Below, one piece after another: positions 1 through 12,068 of a DNA stretch of 64,000 nt. The notes below the pieces were generated by a model. That model was not told where the DNA came from. It did no database searches and saw only the letters and a list, made by a program, of their open reading frames with translations. The position numbers were made by a program, and so were the translations under genes. Where the stretch lies: contig CM041778.1 in the NCBI GenBank assembly GCA_023374045.1, positions 367,882,831-367,946,830 of the forward strand. The letters run 5' to 3'. This stretch comes from Limonium bicolor. Taxonomy: Eukaryota; Streptophyta; Magnoliopsida; Caryophyllales; Plumbaginaceae. Numbering within the stretch: position 1 is the first letter of the stretch; every line of letters begins with the position of its first letter.

Positions 1-2933
1 CACACAATATAGCCGAGAATGGTATATGTGGCTGGTGAATTTTTCTTGGTGACAATACTAAGCTAAACATACTTATTACCTCCTTAATGCTTTAAAGTTT
101 ACTAATGTTTAAATTAATGTAAAACCGAGAACCTATGTGTATAAGGGTGTTGTTTTAACCCTAAGTATATGTGGTAATTAATGGTTAAGTGTTGAATAGT
201 GGAATGAGGTACTAATGACTTATATAAGTTAATGTTATAAGTTAAAAATGGAAGAAAAATGAATTAGAGATGTTAAGTATGAAATCTGTAACAAGCCGTG
301 AGTATTAGTGTTGTTTGGAGACATTTTAATGTCACTTTAAAGTTAATATTGTGTTATGATTAAGGCCATGTTATTATGTTTATTTTAAGCTTTAAATAAT
401 TATTATTAAGTTTTTAGAGTGATTTAAATAGTTACATGAATTTCTGGTGCAAAATACAATGTTAGTAAACATAACTACCTAGTAAAATATTAAAAGAATA
501 TTGGTAGATTTATAAGTCCATAACGTGATTTAAATAAATTATAAACTTTATAAGTATTTAAATAAACAAAAGAATTATTTATGGGGTCAAAACGTAATTA
601 TATCAAATATAAGGCACCAAACATAATTAAAAACCGAGAAGGGTTGTTATGGGAATTTTAGGAACATAAAATATGAATTTTATGAAATTAAGGTGTTAAA
701 TGTAAAACTAGAGAAGGGATTGGGGCCATTTCATAAATATTAAGAAATCTGGTCAAAAGAGTATTTTGGGTGGTCAACCTTGACCAAATGTGAGGTTTAA
801 CCAAATTAATATAATGAAAATGATTATTTTGGTAGTTTAAAGAAATATTAAGTCAAAAATAACATTTATAAGAAGAAGTGGGGTGTTTATGTAATTACCA
901 AAAAATATAGGTGTTGGAATATGAATATTAGGACCTTAGGGATTAGTTTGAATATTAAAAGAATTTTTGGGTTAGTTCTAATGATTTTATTAATTAAGGA
1001 TCATTATATATAGTTTAAGTATTAAATTGTAACAATTATGAAACTTATGGGACCATATTGTAATTACCGAAAAGTGTGGGTTGAAAAATGAGATTTAGTG
1101 AAGTTAAGGGTCTGTTCTAAATTGGGTGAAGTTTGGATTGAATTTGGTGATTTAATTAATTAAGGGTCATAATATATAGTTTAAGTATTAAAATGCAATT
1201 ATAAAATTTGTGGGCACATATTGTAATTACTGAAAAATTGGGAAAAACAAAATTTATGAACTTAAGGGTCTATACGTAATTATGGAAGAATTTGGGGTTA
1301 AAATAGTGATTTAAATAATTAATGTGTATAATATAAAGTTTTAGGTATTAAAATGAGAGTTTACAAAATAAAAGGGAGTAGTGTGTAATTAAAAGAAAGT
1401 TGGGTTAGTATAACAAATCTGGAAAAATTAGAGAGTGTAGTCCTTAAAAATATATATATATATTACAATGTATAAATATCTTAGGTTATAAATTAATGAG
1501 GTTAGTAATGTAACAAATATAACATATAGGTTGGTATTGTAAATAATAAAAATCGAGTAGGGAAGAAGTTGAAATTTCTAAAAAATGTTAAGTATTGTTC
1601 AGAAATATATGCATATATATGGGTATAATAATGTTTGAAAACTTTAGATTATAAATTAATAAGATTAGAAATGTAGTAAATATAATATATGGGTTGATTT
1701 CATAAATAATCAAAATGAATGAGGTAGGTATTAAGATTACAGAAACTTATATGAGCTGTTTTGAGAATTTTAAAAATATGGGCAGAATATAATATAAGGT
1801 TTGGAATGGTATAATGTGACATTTTATTAAGGTATAAGAGATTATGCTATAAGGAAGTTATTATGGTATAAACATACCTTATAAACAATCACATGAAATC
1901 ATGAGTTTAAGTTGGAAATTTGAGAAGTATAATGTATACTTAGAAACCACATGATTTAAGGAGCAAGATAATGTATAAAATATATTGTATAACATTAAGA
2001 TAAATTCTTAGCAAGAAATTTATGAATAGAGGACACAAATAAATAAACATATACTTCACATAAAATGATGATGTAACTTATCATGGAATGTTTACAATCC
2101 ATATAATATAAGGTTATAATATATGCTGGAAAGTATAACATGTTTTAATGGTCATGTGGAGTTATATAAAATATGCAAAGTGGAAGTATAATCATAAGTG
2201 CACAGTATAACATGGTACGAGTCGATAAATAAACGTCGACTCGGAATATTAATCGAGTTAAACTACACCGACCGCTATACAATGTTACGTAATCAAAAGT
2301 AAAAACGTAACTTGGTTGAATGAAGTATAGTAATGAACCATATTATATGCATGTGTAAATATATAGATACCCATGCATGTACGTAGTAATGAATACGTAA
2401 ACTTTAACATATCACTAACGAATGAAATTGCATGCATGAACGTACGTAAACACTATCCATGCATGCATGTACCTCGGTAATATACAAGTTATAAAAGGAT
2501 CAAACTTCTTCGTTGTAAATGTTATTACAACATCGAATATTATATGCACGTAAACTATAACATATAGTTAGATCCAAATTCCGAGGGTTCATGTAACCGA
2601 GTTAAAAGAATAACCAACTGAGGGGTAACGACTGGATAAAGATTACAATTTATTTTGGGATGGTTAAGTACTCGAACTATAGACACTGATATTAGAGTAA
2701 TATATTCCACAGATACGGGTTGCTAGATACGAGCGACGGGAGTGCTAGAGGATAAGCGTGAATCGTCGTGCTAGCGTTTCTGTCGGTGTACGGTATGTGG
2801 ATGGTGGTCTGAATTGTCCTGAGGGCTTCCTCGGGTTCAGACGTTATTGTTGTGTTTCACAATGTTATTTGTGTGCTTGTATGCATGTATGTGTGAAAGG
2901 TATACTTGATTGTTTATTTTGCTTTTGGAATAG
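1..2933. other. AT-rich unassigned sequence, probably old LTR DNA
   Basis: I recognise no gene here. The sequence is very AT-rich with short, unconserved reading frames in all frames. From about 2340 to 2470 it holds clustered CATGCATG and ACGTA words. Near 2490 there is a TATAAAAGG-like box, and 2700-2930 is richer in G and C. Together with 23841-25186, which was adjacent before the MITE and LARD-1 inserted, this could be one long LTR of an older Gypsy element, because the right-hand part ends in GGGGGTGTTACA. That reading is inference. Confidence 0.35.
591..1450 (+). repeat. degenerate tandem repeat, period ~165 bp
   Basis: The word GTAATTACC/T followed by an A-rich run recurs at about 891, 1060, 1223 and, degenerate, 1384, giving spacings of 169, 163 and 161 bp. 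Around it, ATTAATTAAGG, ATATATAGTTTAAGTATTAAA and ACTTAAGGGTC recur in the same order. A looser related copy lies near 590. Copies have diverged too far for me to define exact unit borders. Confidence 0.6.
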
Positions 2934-2935
2934 TA

Positions 2936-3316
2936 CAGTTAACCCCCTTGTGTTTATCATAATTATTAGTAACCACCTTGAGGTTAAGGTATTTTTTACT
3001 ATGAGCCCAGGAAGTTAACTAAGTGTTAACCTGTCAGTTTAATCACATTAACAATGTCAGTCTGGACAACAAAATTGCTTAATCAACATCGTTTAACTCT
3101 CCCTCATCCCACTTTAAATCCATTTTGTAGGTAGGGTGACGTAATTAAGAAAATAACAATGCTGATTAAGTAGTGTTTTTTGTCCAATCTGTCATTATTA
3201 ATGTTATTAAGCTGATGGGTCAACACGTTGTTAATGTCTCGATAACAGAGTTATAGTTCGGGGGCTCATAGTCAGAGATACCGTAACCTCAAGGTGGTTA
3301 CCAATAATTATGATAA
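2936..3316 (+). mobile_element. Foldback MITE, left ~381 bp (split by LARD-1)
   Basis: The left terminal inverted repeat starts CAGTTAACCCCCTTGTG at 2936 and is flanked by TA at 2934-2935. The right arm begins near 3260 and runs into LARD-1 at 3316. The last 18 bases of the element are stranded on the far side, at 23821-23838. The outer ~73 bases of the arms match with few mismatches. The inner halves also pair loosely, so the whole ~399-bp element was one hairpin. A TA target site fits Tc1/mariner-type (Stowaway-like) MITEs, although the terminus is not the canonical Stowaway one. It has no coding capacity. Confidence 0.85.
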
Positions 3317-5516
3317 TGAAATACCTCGAACTTAAATATGGTGATTAAATTATTTTAGTATGGTATGTAAGGGCCTAATAGTGCCTAAGTAATTTTGGTA
3401 AGCAAAATAAATCCAAAAGAAATAAAGAAACGCCTTAAAAAGCAAAAAACGCTAAATAAGCGTTAAATAACCATAGGAGGTATGAGACCTCGGTTAGCGT
3501 ATTATATGGATTCCTAGGGCTTAATAAGACCAAAATAATATATGGGAACAACTCCCGAAGAAAACGGATCCAAATAATGTATTTAAACGCTAATAGAGCT
3601 TTAGCGCACGTTTTTCCAGAAAACCCAAAAACGTGATTTTAAGTGGTCAAACGGACCCGTAAAAATTATAAATCATTAAATAACTATTATTAAGCATTAA
3701 CGGAAGCTTAATAACCAATAAAATTAAAGAAACGAGAAAATTCCGGAAAACGTGTCCCGGTTAGTAAAAACTGTAACAACCGGGAAGTAGTGGGGTGAGA
3801 GTGTAATAAAATAAAACTAGTGTGTCCACTTTTGTAAATAAAAAGCAAAAATGTGAATGTGTGTGTGTGTGGGTCGGCAGCGCCCTCTCTCACACACCCC
3901 CTTTACTTCCTAATATGCTAAAGGACAAATAAGAAAAGTAAAAAGTAACCCCCACACTCTCTCACCTCACTCTCTCATTTCTCTTTCCCCTTCCCCACCG
4001 ATTTCTCTCTCCTTCTCCATGGGGGCTGGTGATTTTTGGAAGCTCCAAGACCAACAATGGCTTCCCTTCTTTCTCTCCATGCTCTACCTTCATTTGAGCT
4101 CCAAACACAAAAATAATTACATATTTGTAATCCCCTCATCACCCTCTACACTTCTCTCTTTTTAAAATCCAAAAATGAGGAAGTTCATCTCCATGGGTTT
4201 TCCCCATTCAAAGAGAAAATGGCATCAATGGGTAGCTTAGAGTCTCCTCTCTCCATTAAGGTAAAAATCTCCATGAAAACTTCATGTTTTCTCCATCTCA
4301 CTTCATAACGGATTTTTACCCCAATGTAATGCCTTGTTTTCTCTATCCCTTTTGAGCATCAATTTCACCTTGCAATGGTGGTGTATTCTCCTTCTTGAAC
4401 CAAGGGCTAAAACCCCTCCTAAAACACTCCAAAGGTAAACCCTCGAATTTGTGCTTTAAACATCTCAATGAATTAGTATAAATCTAAGGGTTAGTATGTT
4501 AATTATACATGTTTTGTGTGCTTTGGGTGATGGGAATGGAGTTTGGCAACTCCATTCCCCATGTGGCCGATTTGGGCAAGAAAGAGAGAAGAAGAAGAAT
4601 TGGAAAAGAATGAAGGAAATTATAAGCTCAAGGTAAGAGCTCCTTCTTAATGCTTAATTTTAATGCATTAGAGTAATGGGAATGGGTAAACAAATAAAAG
4701 GACCTACACTATTGTATTAGTATTGAAGTTTATGAATTTTTGAGTATTTGGGAACTAGTAAGTGGATGGTAGGCCTTAGAGCCAAATATATTGTGTATGA
4801 GTATTGGCAGTGATGTTTGGTGGAGTAATGATGTAATGAGTATTGCCTTGTGTTGCTGGTAGGACCCTTATATGGGTGTGGCTAGATTAGGAATGAATTT
4901 GATGAAAAAGTATGTATGTGGAGAAGTTAGAATTGTAGGTGAACTATGGTAAAATTTTGGTAAGAATATGCACATTTATGGATGACTTGGTGAATGGGAG
5001 AACCAAGGTGAGTATTGGACTTAGTAGAAATGTTTAGTAGCTATGGAATGGTAGTTGTAGTATGGGAAATGGGAAGGTAAAAATCTGTAGCAAGAAGTGA
5101 TAAAAATGCATTGGAGAAACTAGGAGGAAATATGTGTTTTGAAGAGCTTAAAGTGTGTAGTAAACCACTTTGTAACAGATTTGAGAGGAGCTAGATAAAG
5201 GGGAGGATTGAGTGGAAAATAATGTAATGAGGATACTAGTAATGGTATTGGTAGTAGGAGTATTGAATGGTAGAAGTTGGTTCAAAACCTGTAGCATAAG
5301 AGGAACAAAAACTGCTATGTGTGCAGGAATGAAAAAGGGAGGAAATTGTGTAAATCCATATGAGAATGGGAAAGGAATTTAGTAAGGGATTTGGTGGGTG
5401 AATAAGGCATTTTAGGAAGCCTAAATGGCACTAAAACATGTGGGATTACATGTAGAAAGATTGGAAAAGAAATGGGTAAGGAAAGAAGTGAAAAACAAAA
5501 TCTTTAGGCAAGTTCT

Positions 5517-5722
5517 GGACCGGACCGACCCAGAGGTTGGGTCGGTCGGTGGGTCGGTCGGAGCATAGACGATGGAACGTAAACTTTCTGGAATGGACCG
5601 ACCCAGAGGTGTATGGGTCGGTCGGAACAGTTCTGGGTCGGTCGGGACAATTTCAGAGGACGGAAAACTTACTGGAATGGACCGACTCAAGGGGTTGGTC
5701 GGTCGGTGGGTTGGTCGGCCCT
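5517..5722 (+). repeat. GC-rich palindrome array in LARD-1 5' LTR
   Basis: GACCGACCCA and its reverse complement TGGGTCGGTC alternate several times over ~200 bp, in contrast to AT-rich surroundings. The copies can pair into several alternative hairpins. The same array is present in the 3' LTR at about 21495-21687, with small deletions. Confidence 0.8.
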
Positions 5723-5836
5723 AACATACAAAATAAATAATAATAATAACATAGTAATCATATGTATGTATATATATATATATATGTACATATATAAAGG
5801 ACTTTAACAATACACCATTAAAGTAACACCAATGGT

Positions 5837-7331
5837 TGCTAACAAGAAAATTGTAGGGAAAACTATATACAAAAAGAATAAAATAATAACTAATCCTACA
5901 ACTCTACTACGGGTAGCAAAATAAAACCCGGTCGGAGTATAGTGTAAGTATATTACGACCGAGAGTATCGAACCCAAGGGACTTATAGAAAACTAGTCCT
6001 AATCCGGGCAAAAGCCTATCCTATAATAATAAGGGGGGAAAAGTAAATGTGATTCTAAACTAAGGAAACTAAATAAACTAACTTTGATTTGGGAAGATTA
6101 TCAATGTAAGGGAAACGTAAAACCAATAATCAAAGGTGGCAAGTCTCAAAGAGGATTTGATCTCGCAAAATGCATATGCCGGGTGACATGCCGGATCTCC
6201 GCTACCGGCAGATTCATGGCCTTGAATGTGCCGGACAACTTCCATTCGGCGCTACATCCGGCATCTTACATTTCGTAAACAACACTTCCAGATTCGCTTC
6301 CGACAAAAGGAACTCAATATTCATACTTGCATCGTGCATAGCTAATGCCGCGAATACAACAGAATAATGGGAATAAGAGATTAACCCTAAACTTAAGTCT
6401 TGCTCCCGCTGAGGCGCAGAAGACAATGTTAAAGATTACCAAAATCCTAATCTATCCTATTCTTGTCTTGTAAACATTAAATAGGACTTAGAGATAAGAG
6501 AATAAATAGCTACTTCATTCTACTTTGCATGAAGATTAGAACTCGGGTTAAGAAACTTGAAAATTCCATAAATGGTCATAAGAGTTTACAAGGAAATCTT
6601 CCCTAACCAAAAACCTAACAAGGATTCTACATCACCATCCACACAACTACAAGAAGAGAATACAAAGGGGGAGAAGGAGATGTTAATAGCCTTAACCCGT
6701 CAAGGTCTTCTTCTTCTTTGCGTGGATGGATCTGCAGACGTTCCTGGACACCAACTGATGGAATGAGGCGGAAATGAAGTGTAAATGGTGTGGATTTGGT
6801 ATGTGAAGTGTGCCAAATGATGTAGATTCACGGCCTATTTATAGGGCTTCAAAATGTCGTTGTCAGGCGTCGCGCCGGATCACCAGTAGCCGGCACACGT
6901 GGGAAATGTGCCTAACTGTTAACGGTCGAAACCGCCAATTCCACGCGAAACAGTGCATATGTCGGGTAGGATATACCCGGCATCACACCCGGCACTAGAT
7001 AAATCTCCAACAGTCAATAACTTGCCATCGTCTAGTCAACCGTGGCGACTCTTCACTTATGCCGGATGAGATCTACCCGGCATCGTATCCGGCAAAGCTC
7101 CTTTTACGATCTATGCTCTTGCCGTGCAGGATTAATCCGGCATTGAGTCCGGCATCATCTGAACTTTTGCCTAGAAAATCATTCCTTGCACAGAAAAACT
7201 CATAAAAACATAAGTCTGTACAAATAATATACTTTAACACAATATAACATAAATAACATATATTTAACCTTATTTAGATAATTATAATACTAAATCTAGC
7301 ACATAAAATATGATAAGTCTGCGGCTTATCA
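5837..7331 (-). repeat. Nested element 3' LTR (minus orientation)
   Basis: This 1.495-kb LTR is nearly identical to 10579-12068. It contains several short CCGGC/GCCGG inverted words (about 6175-6260, 6870-6990 and 7060-7150). It also has a segment that in element sense reads as the conserved Tat/Athila LTR tail: a word close to GGTTCGATACTCTCGGTCG followed by CGACCGG. Confidence 0.88.
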
Positions 7332-7352
7332 AGGCCCTACACTTACCTTTTG
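7332..7352 (-). other. Polypurine tract of nested element
   Basis: In element sense this reads AAAAGGTAAGTGTAGGGCC directly before the 3' LTR start TGATAAG. It is preceded by a sequence like GAGGACTAGC, the usual 3' context in Tat/Athila elements. The core AAGTGTAGGGC recurs twice upstream, at 8371-8381 and 8179-8189 (plus-strand positions). Confidence 0.8.
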
Positions 7353-8399
7353 CTAGTCCTCGAGCAAAACAAGATAGAAAGGAGTAATTACTTATGCACA
7401 AAATAGGTAAACTCTAGAATGACAATAAGATAATTATTCTCAACTCCCTGACTCTATTTCATAAGTATCACTTAAACTTCCTTATTCCATCAAAACATAC
7501 TAATGGGTATAAAATTAAAGAATTTCAAAACCGATCAAAAACTTTTGGGCTATTTTGCATAAGGGAATTTTTGTAAACTCTCCTTTTTCCGGTTTCCATC
7601 ATTCAGCTCTATTTTCAAGAGTTTCTGAATGTGGCCAAGACACTCATCATTGGTTTTTATTATTCAGCCCTATTTTGCAAGGGTTTTGAATCAACCATGA
7701 TTTTTTTACATTGAAGAACGGGGAATTTAGGAGAAAAATAAAAGGAAAAAAAACTCTCGTTTGTTGCTTTTTTTCAGAGGCACTTATGCAACTCATAATG
7801 CTTCTTTCTTCTTTTTTCTTTTCGAAGCTTATCTTTTTTTTTCCTTTTCTTTCTTTCTTTTTTTTTTACACAATCCCTATTTGAGATATTCACCCAAAAG
7901 ATTTTTCACAATTTTAAAAAGAAAATGAAACAAGTACCCATAAGTACAATAAGGAAGGAATTAGGAGAAAGATCATATACTCACGTTAAATAAAAAGAAT
8001 CAAGAAGTTAAAAACAGGAATCACAAGTCATTAGAAAGCTTACCTCTTGAGAGAACAAGCTTTTAGTCATTCCTAATCTTATCTCAATCAAAAACATGCA
8101 AAAAGTTTAGTAAAACATCGATTAAAACTCACAACTTATGCATATATAAATAAAAAACTTATTTTAAGGGGGGTCCCTGCCCTACACTTGGCAGGAACAC
8201 TGTCCCCAGTGTTCAAAAAAAAACAACAAAAAAGAAGTAAAACGTGTTTTTTTTAAGAACCACAATAACTATAATGAAGCAATTAAAAAAACAATAACAT
8301 AAATTAAAAGAGAAAAATTAAATGATACGAAGGGCTCCCCTGTTTGATAGTGAAGGCGTGAGGAGGAACCGCCCTACACTTAGCCTTTTAGGCTATTTG
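7353..8399 (-). other. Noncoding 3' part of nested element
   Basis: This ~1-kb stretch has no recognisable coding region. It contains T-rich and CTTT-rich runs (about 7770-7870) and two extra copies of the GCCCTACACTT motif (8179-8189 and 8371-8381) that match the core of the polypurine tract. Confidence 0.6.
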
Positions 8400-9790
8400 G
8401 CATCATTTGAGATCCTGGGCAGGATAGTGACCGAATTCGCATGCTCCGGTGGATTTGTTTGCGTTTGAGATGGGAGTGACCTTGCTGTCTTGTTGCGTCA
8501 GAAGTTGTTGTAATTGCAACTACAACGATTTGTGCTCTTTGCGAATGGTCGAGATCTCGTTGTGAGTGTCCTGGGTCTTGTTCATCAGGGCTGACATCAT
8601 GTCACGAAAGTCAGCCATTTCAGCCTCTGATGAGGATGCAAGGTGGGATGGTCTGTATTGCCTTGGACCTCCCTGGTAGCCGGATTGACTCTGAAAAGTG
8701 TTGAGGGGGTTGGTTCCCCTGTTGCCATGGCTGCGATACCCTTGGTTACTCACATAGTTGACTTCCTCAACATTCTGAAAGTCAGGCATGTCAGGGCTTG
8801 GAGCGTTGTGGTCGTGCACTAACCACATTCGCCTGTTGAGGAAAGTTTGTTCATTGCTATTTGCTCCACCCTTTTCTGTAGAGCGCTAACCTTCGTGGAC
8901 GTTTGAGCGTTGCTCTCCAACAACTGCTCATGAATTTGCATAAGTTGTCAAATTTAGCATCGCCCTCTCCCACTTGATATAAACCAGCGGTCACACCCCT
9001 GGTTCCACCGGTGGCCCAATCTCTTATCTCTTCGCAAATAGATTCAAACTCCACTAAGGAATTGATCTCCAGGGCTTCTTCAATATGTCTGCACCAAGAG
9101 AGGATAGGATCATTGTCTTGCACTGGTTAACCAATCCTTTGTAGAACAACTGAGATAGTTGTTCGTTGGTGAGGCCGTGGTGTGGACATGTGCGCAGCAA
9201 CCCTTTGAATCTGTCCCAAGTCTCACAGATGTTCTCCGAGCTAGGTTGTCTAAAGTTGTAAATGTCGGCGATCATCTCCAAGGTGCGACTAGGGGGCATG
9301 AATTTGTCATAAAACTTGGTTGCCATGTCCTCCCATGTGGTGATGGTACTAGGGGTTAGACTGTGGTACCACTTGCTGGCGTTCCCCGTAGGCTATGGGG
9401 AAAGAGAGAAAGTCTGGCGTATTGGAGGACATTGTTTGTGGAGGTTAGGCTGTTTGTGTGTTGTAAAAATTTGGTGACATGGAGCAAGGCATCGTCCGGG
9501 TTTGTACCATCGAAAAGACCCAACTCCTTTATCATCTAATTTGATGATATGGCTTAAGTTTTTGCCATTCATCGTATTCGTTTTGTGGAAGTAGAGGGAA
9601 GGTCGATTGCTGGTTTTTGGCCTTGGTTAGAAGGCCGGTTTATGTTATGGACGGTAGGTTCTGCCATTGATGTAGGAGGTAGGTGTTGTTGGTTTCTTCG
9701 TTGACGAATGGAGCGAAGAAGAGTCCTCTCGATTTCTGGGTCTAAATCTGCTAAATCTTCAGGAGAATTCGTGGACCGCAGAAGCATTCA
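8400..9790 (-). pseudogene. gag: Athila/Tat-like gag, frame-broken
   Basis: Read on the minus strand, an N-terminal part (9787-9569) has the Asp-Pro-Glu-Ile-Glu-Arg-Thr-Leu motif seen at the start of Athila-type gag. The central retrotransposon gag domain (9326-9054) has FYDKFMPPSRTLEM, an ETWDRFKGLLRTCPHHGL segment and an FYKGL word. The C-terminal part (8828 to ~8400) is Asn/Gln/Tyr-rich with VNYVSNQG and a Met-rich helix. Gag would package the element's RNA. No CCHC zinc knuckle is visible, and no protease or pol follows. Several frameshifts separate these blocks, so no full-length protein can be made from the sequence as given. The gag assignment is solid; the exact ends are not. Confidence 0.85.
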
Positions 9791-9899
9791 CTTTGATAAC
9801 TTCAGGAGGAGCAAGAGAAAACGTTATAATACTTCGTAATAATAAATGAAATAATATAATGACATATTAAATTACGAAAATACAAGAAGAAATGAAGTT

Positions 9900-10465
9900 T
9901 TGGTTATGCCGGACACGGTGCTGGGTGCACGGCACCCGGCATTGGACTTCCTCCAATACTGTCGGGTTAAGAGTACCCGGTTTCGCGTCCGGTCTTCTGC
10001 GAATCTCAAAAAAAATAAAGAATCAACAATTAGGAAGTATTAGAAGAGAGATCTAAGCGAATGGTGTAAGAAAATAATAGAATACTATGAGGAATTTAAC
10101 ATTTTACGAAAATATTTAAAACTGAAAATAATTTGAAGATGCCGGACAAGTTACTGGGTTAGTTTGTATCCGGCAGTGGACTTCCTCCACTAATGTTCGG
10201 GTTGAAGTTACCCGGCATACCACCCGGCGCTTTCAAACTCGAAAAGAAAATTAAATGGGAAAAGTAAAGGGAAGTTAACATAAAAGAGCAATGAAGAAAA
10301 AGAATATTTATAGACAAATCAAAGATTCGAAAAAGGACAATGCGAAGTAAAAGTTGAAGTTTGATTATGCCGGGTCGTGCGCCGGGTAAACTCTATCCGG
10401 CGTAGGACTTCCTCCAAGATGCCGGATGTAGAACACCCGCAGTGTACCCGGCACATTCAACTGAA
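9900..10465 (-). repeat. CCGGC-motif leader repeats, three ~230-bp units
   Basis: Between the primer site and gag there are three diverged copies, starting near 9908, 10140 and 10367 (plus strand). Each has a GCCGG word, a pairing CCCGGC/TCCGGC word, the constant GGACTTCCTCCA and then a second ACCCGG...CCGGC pair, in an AT-rich spacer. The same palindromic words occur in the LTRs. They lie in what would be the RNA leader. Confidence 0.8.
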
Positions 10466-10558
10466 AATAAAATGAACAAATTAAATTAAAGAATAAAAGA
10501 ATTAAAGAATAAAGAATAGCGCGTTTTACCAAATTTAGGACTTGGACTAATTCCAAGT

Positions 10559-10575
10559 CCCCGGCAACGGCGCCA
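10559..10575 (-). other. Primer-binding site, tRNA-Asp
   Basis: The plus strand reads CCCCGGCAACGGCGCCA, the 3' end of plant tRNA-Asp with its CCA. The minus strand (element sense) is therefore the complementary primer site, three bases inside the 5' LTR. tRNA-Asp priming is typical of Athila/Tat Gypsy elements. It is not a tRNA gene. Confidence 0.92.
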
Positions 10576-10578
10576 ATT

Positions 10579-12068
10579 TGCTAACAAGAAAATTGTAGGG
10601 AAAAAATATACAAAAAATAAAAAATAACTAATCCTACAACTCTACTACGGGTAGCAAAATAAAACCGGTCGGAGTATAGTGTAAGTATATTACGACCGAG
10701 AGTATCGAACCCAAGGGACTTATAGAAAACTAGTCATAATCCGGGCAAAAGCCTATCCTATAATAATAAGGGGAAAAGTAAATGTGATTCTAAACTAAGG
10801 AAACTAAATAAACTAACTTTGATTTGGGAAGATTATCAATGTAAGGGAAACGTAAGACCAATAATCAAAGGTGGCAAGTCTCAAAGAGGATTTGGTCTCG
10901 CAAAATGCATATGCCGGGTGACATGCCGGATCTCCGCTACCCGGCAGATTCATGGCCTTGAATGTGCCGGACAACTTCCATCCGGCACTACATCCGGCAT
11001 CGTACATTTCATAAACAACACTTCCAGATTCGGTTCCGACAAAGGAACTCAATATTCATACTTGCATCGTGCATAGCTAATGCCGCGAATACAACAGAAT
11101 AATGGGAAATAAGAGATTAACCCTAAACCTTAAGTCTTGTTCCCGCTGAGGCGCAGAAGACAATGTTAAAGATTACCAAAATCCTAATCTATCCTATTCT
11201 TGTCTTGTGAACATTAAATAGGACTTAGAGATAAGAGAATAAATAGCTACTTCATTCTACTTTGCATGAAGATTAGAACTCGGGTTAAGAAACTTGAAAA
11301 TTCCATAAATGGTCATAAGAGTTTACAAGGAAATCTTCCCTAACCAAAAACCTAACAAGGATTCTACATCACCATCCACAAACTACAAGAAGAGAATACA
11401 AAGGGGGAGAAGGAGATGTTAATAGCCTTAACCCGTCAAGGTCTTCTTCTTCTTTTGCGTGGATGGATCTGCAGACGTTCTTTGGACACCAACTGATGTA
11501 ATGAGGCGGAAATGAAGTGTAAATGGTGTGGATTTGGTATGTTGAAGTGTGCCAAATGATGTAGATTCACGGCCTATTTATAGGGCTTCAAAATGTCGTT
11601 GTCGGGCGTCGCGCCGGATCACCAGTAGCCGGCACACGTGGGAAATGTGCCTAACTATTAATGGTCGAAACCGCCAATTCCGCGCGAAACAGTGCATATG
11701 CCGGGTAGGATATACCCGGCATCACACCCGGCACTAGATAAATCTCCAACGGTCAATAACTGCCATCGTCTAGTCAACCGTGGCGACTCTTCACTTATGC
11801 CGGATGAGATCTACCCGGCATCGTATCCGGCAAAGCTCCTTTTCCGATCTATGCTCTTGCCGTGCAGGATTAATCATGCATTGAGTCCGGCATCATCTGA
11901 ACTTTTGCCTAGAAAATCATTCCTTGCACAGAAAACTCATAAAAACATAAGTCTGTACAAATAATATACTTTAACACATTATAACATAAATAACATATAT
12001 TTAACCTTATTTAGATAATTATAATACTAAATCTAGCACATAAAATATGATAAGTCTGCGGCTTATCA
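10579..12068 (-). repeat. Nested element 5' LTR (minus orientation)
   Basis: This 1.49-kb LTR is the partner of 5837-7331, and the primer-binding site abuts its left edge. By eye the two LTRs differ at a few percent of positions, suggesting that this is a younger insertion than its host LARD-1. Confidence 0.88.

Larger units (their letters stand above)
5837..12068 (-). mobile_element. Athila/Tat-like gag-only LTR element nested in LARD-1
   Basis: This is a complete insertion of 6.23 kb with target duplication ATGGT (5832-5836 and 12069-12073), confirmed by the empty site in the LARD-1 3' LTR. It lies in minus orientation: on the plus strand the LTRs read TGCTAACAAG...CTTATCA, the primer site is at 10559-10575 and the polypurine region is at 7332-7350. 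The internal region is 3.25 kb and holds only a frame-broken gag with no protease, reverse transcriptase or integrase. This resembles TR-GAG-type non-autonomous elements, although it could be a deletion derivative. The tRNA-Asp primer, the gag type and the LTR termini point to the Athila/Tat group of Gypsy. Confidence 0.88.

Noticed and set aside
2758..3018. 86-codon plus-strand frame with hydrophobic, Cys-rich sequence
   Set aside because: Its 3' half is the MITE inverted repeat, and I see no motif or promoter/poly(A) context.
10559..10575. tRNA-Asp 3' end sequence
   Set aside because: Only the 3' acceptor and T-arm bases are present, next to an LTR. It is a primer-binding site, not a tRNA gene.
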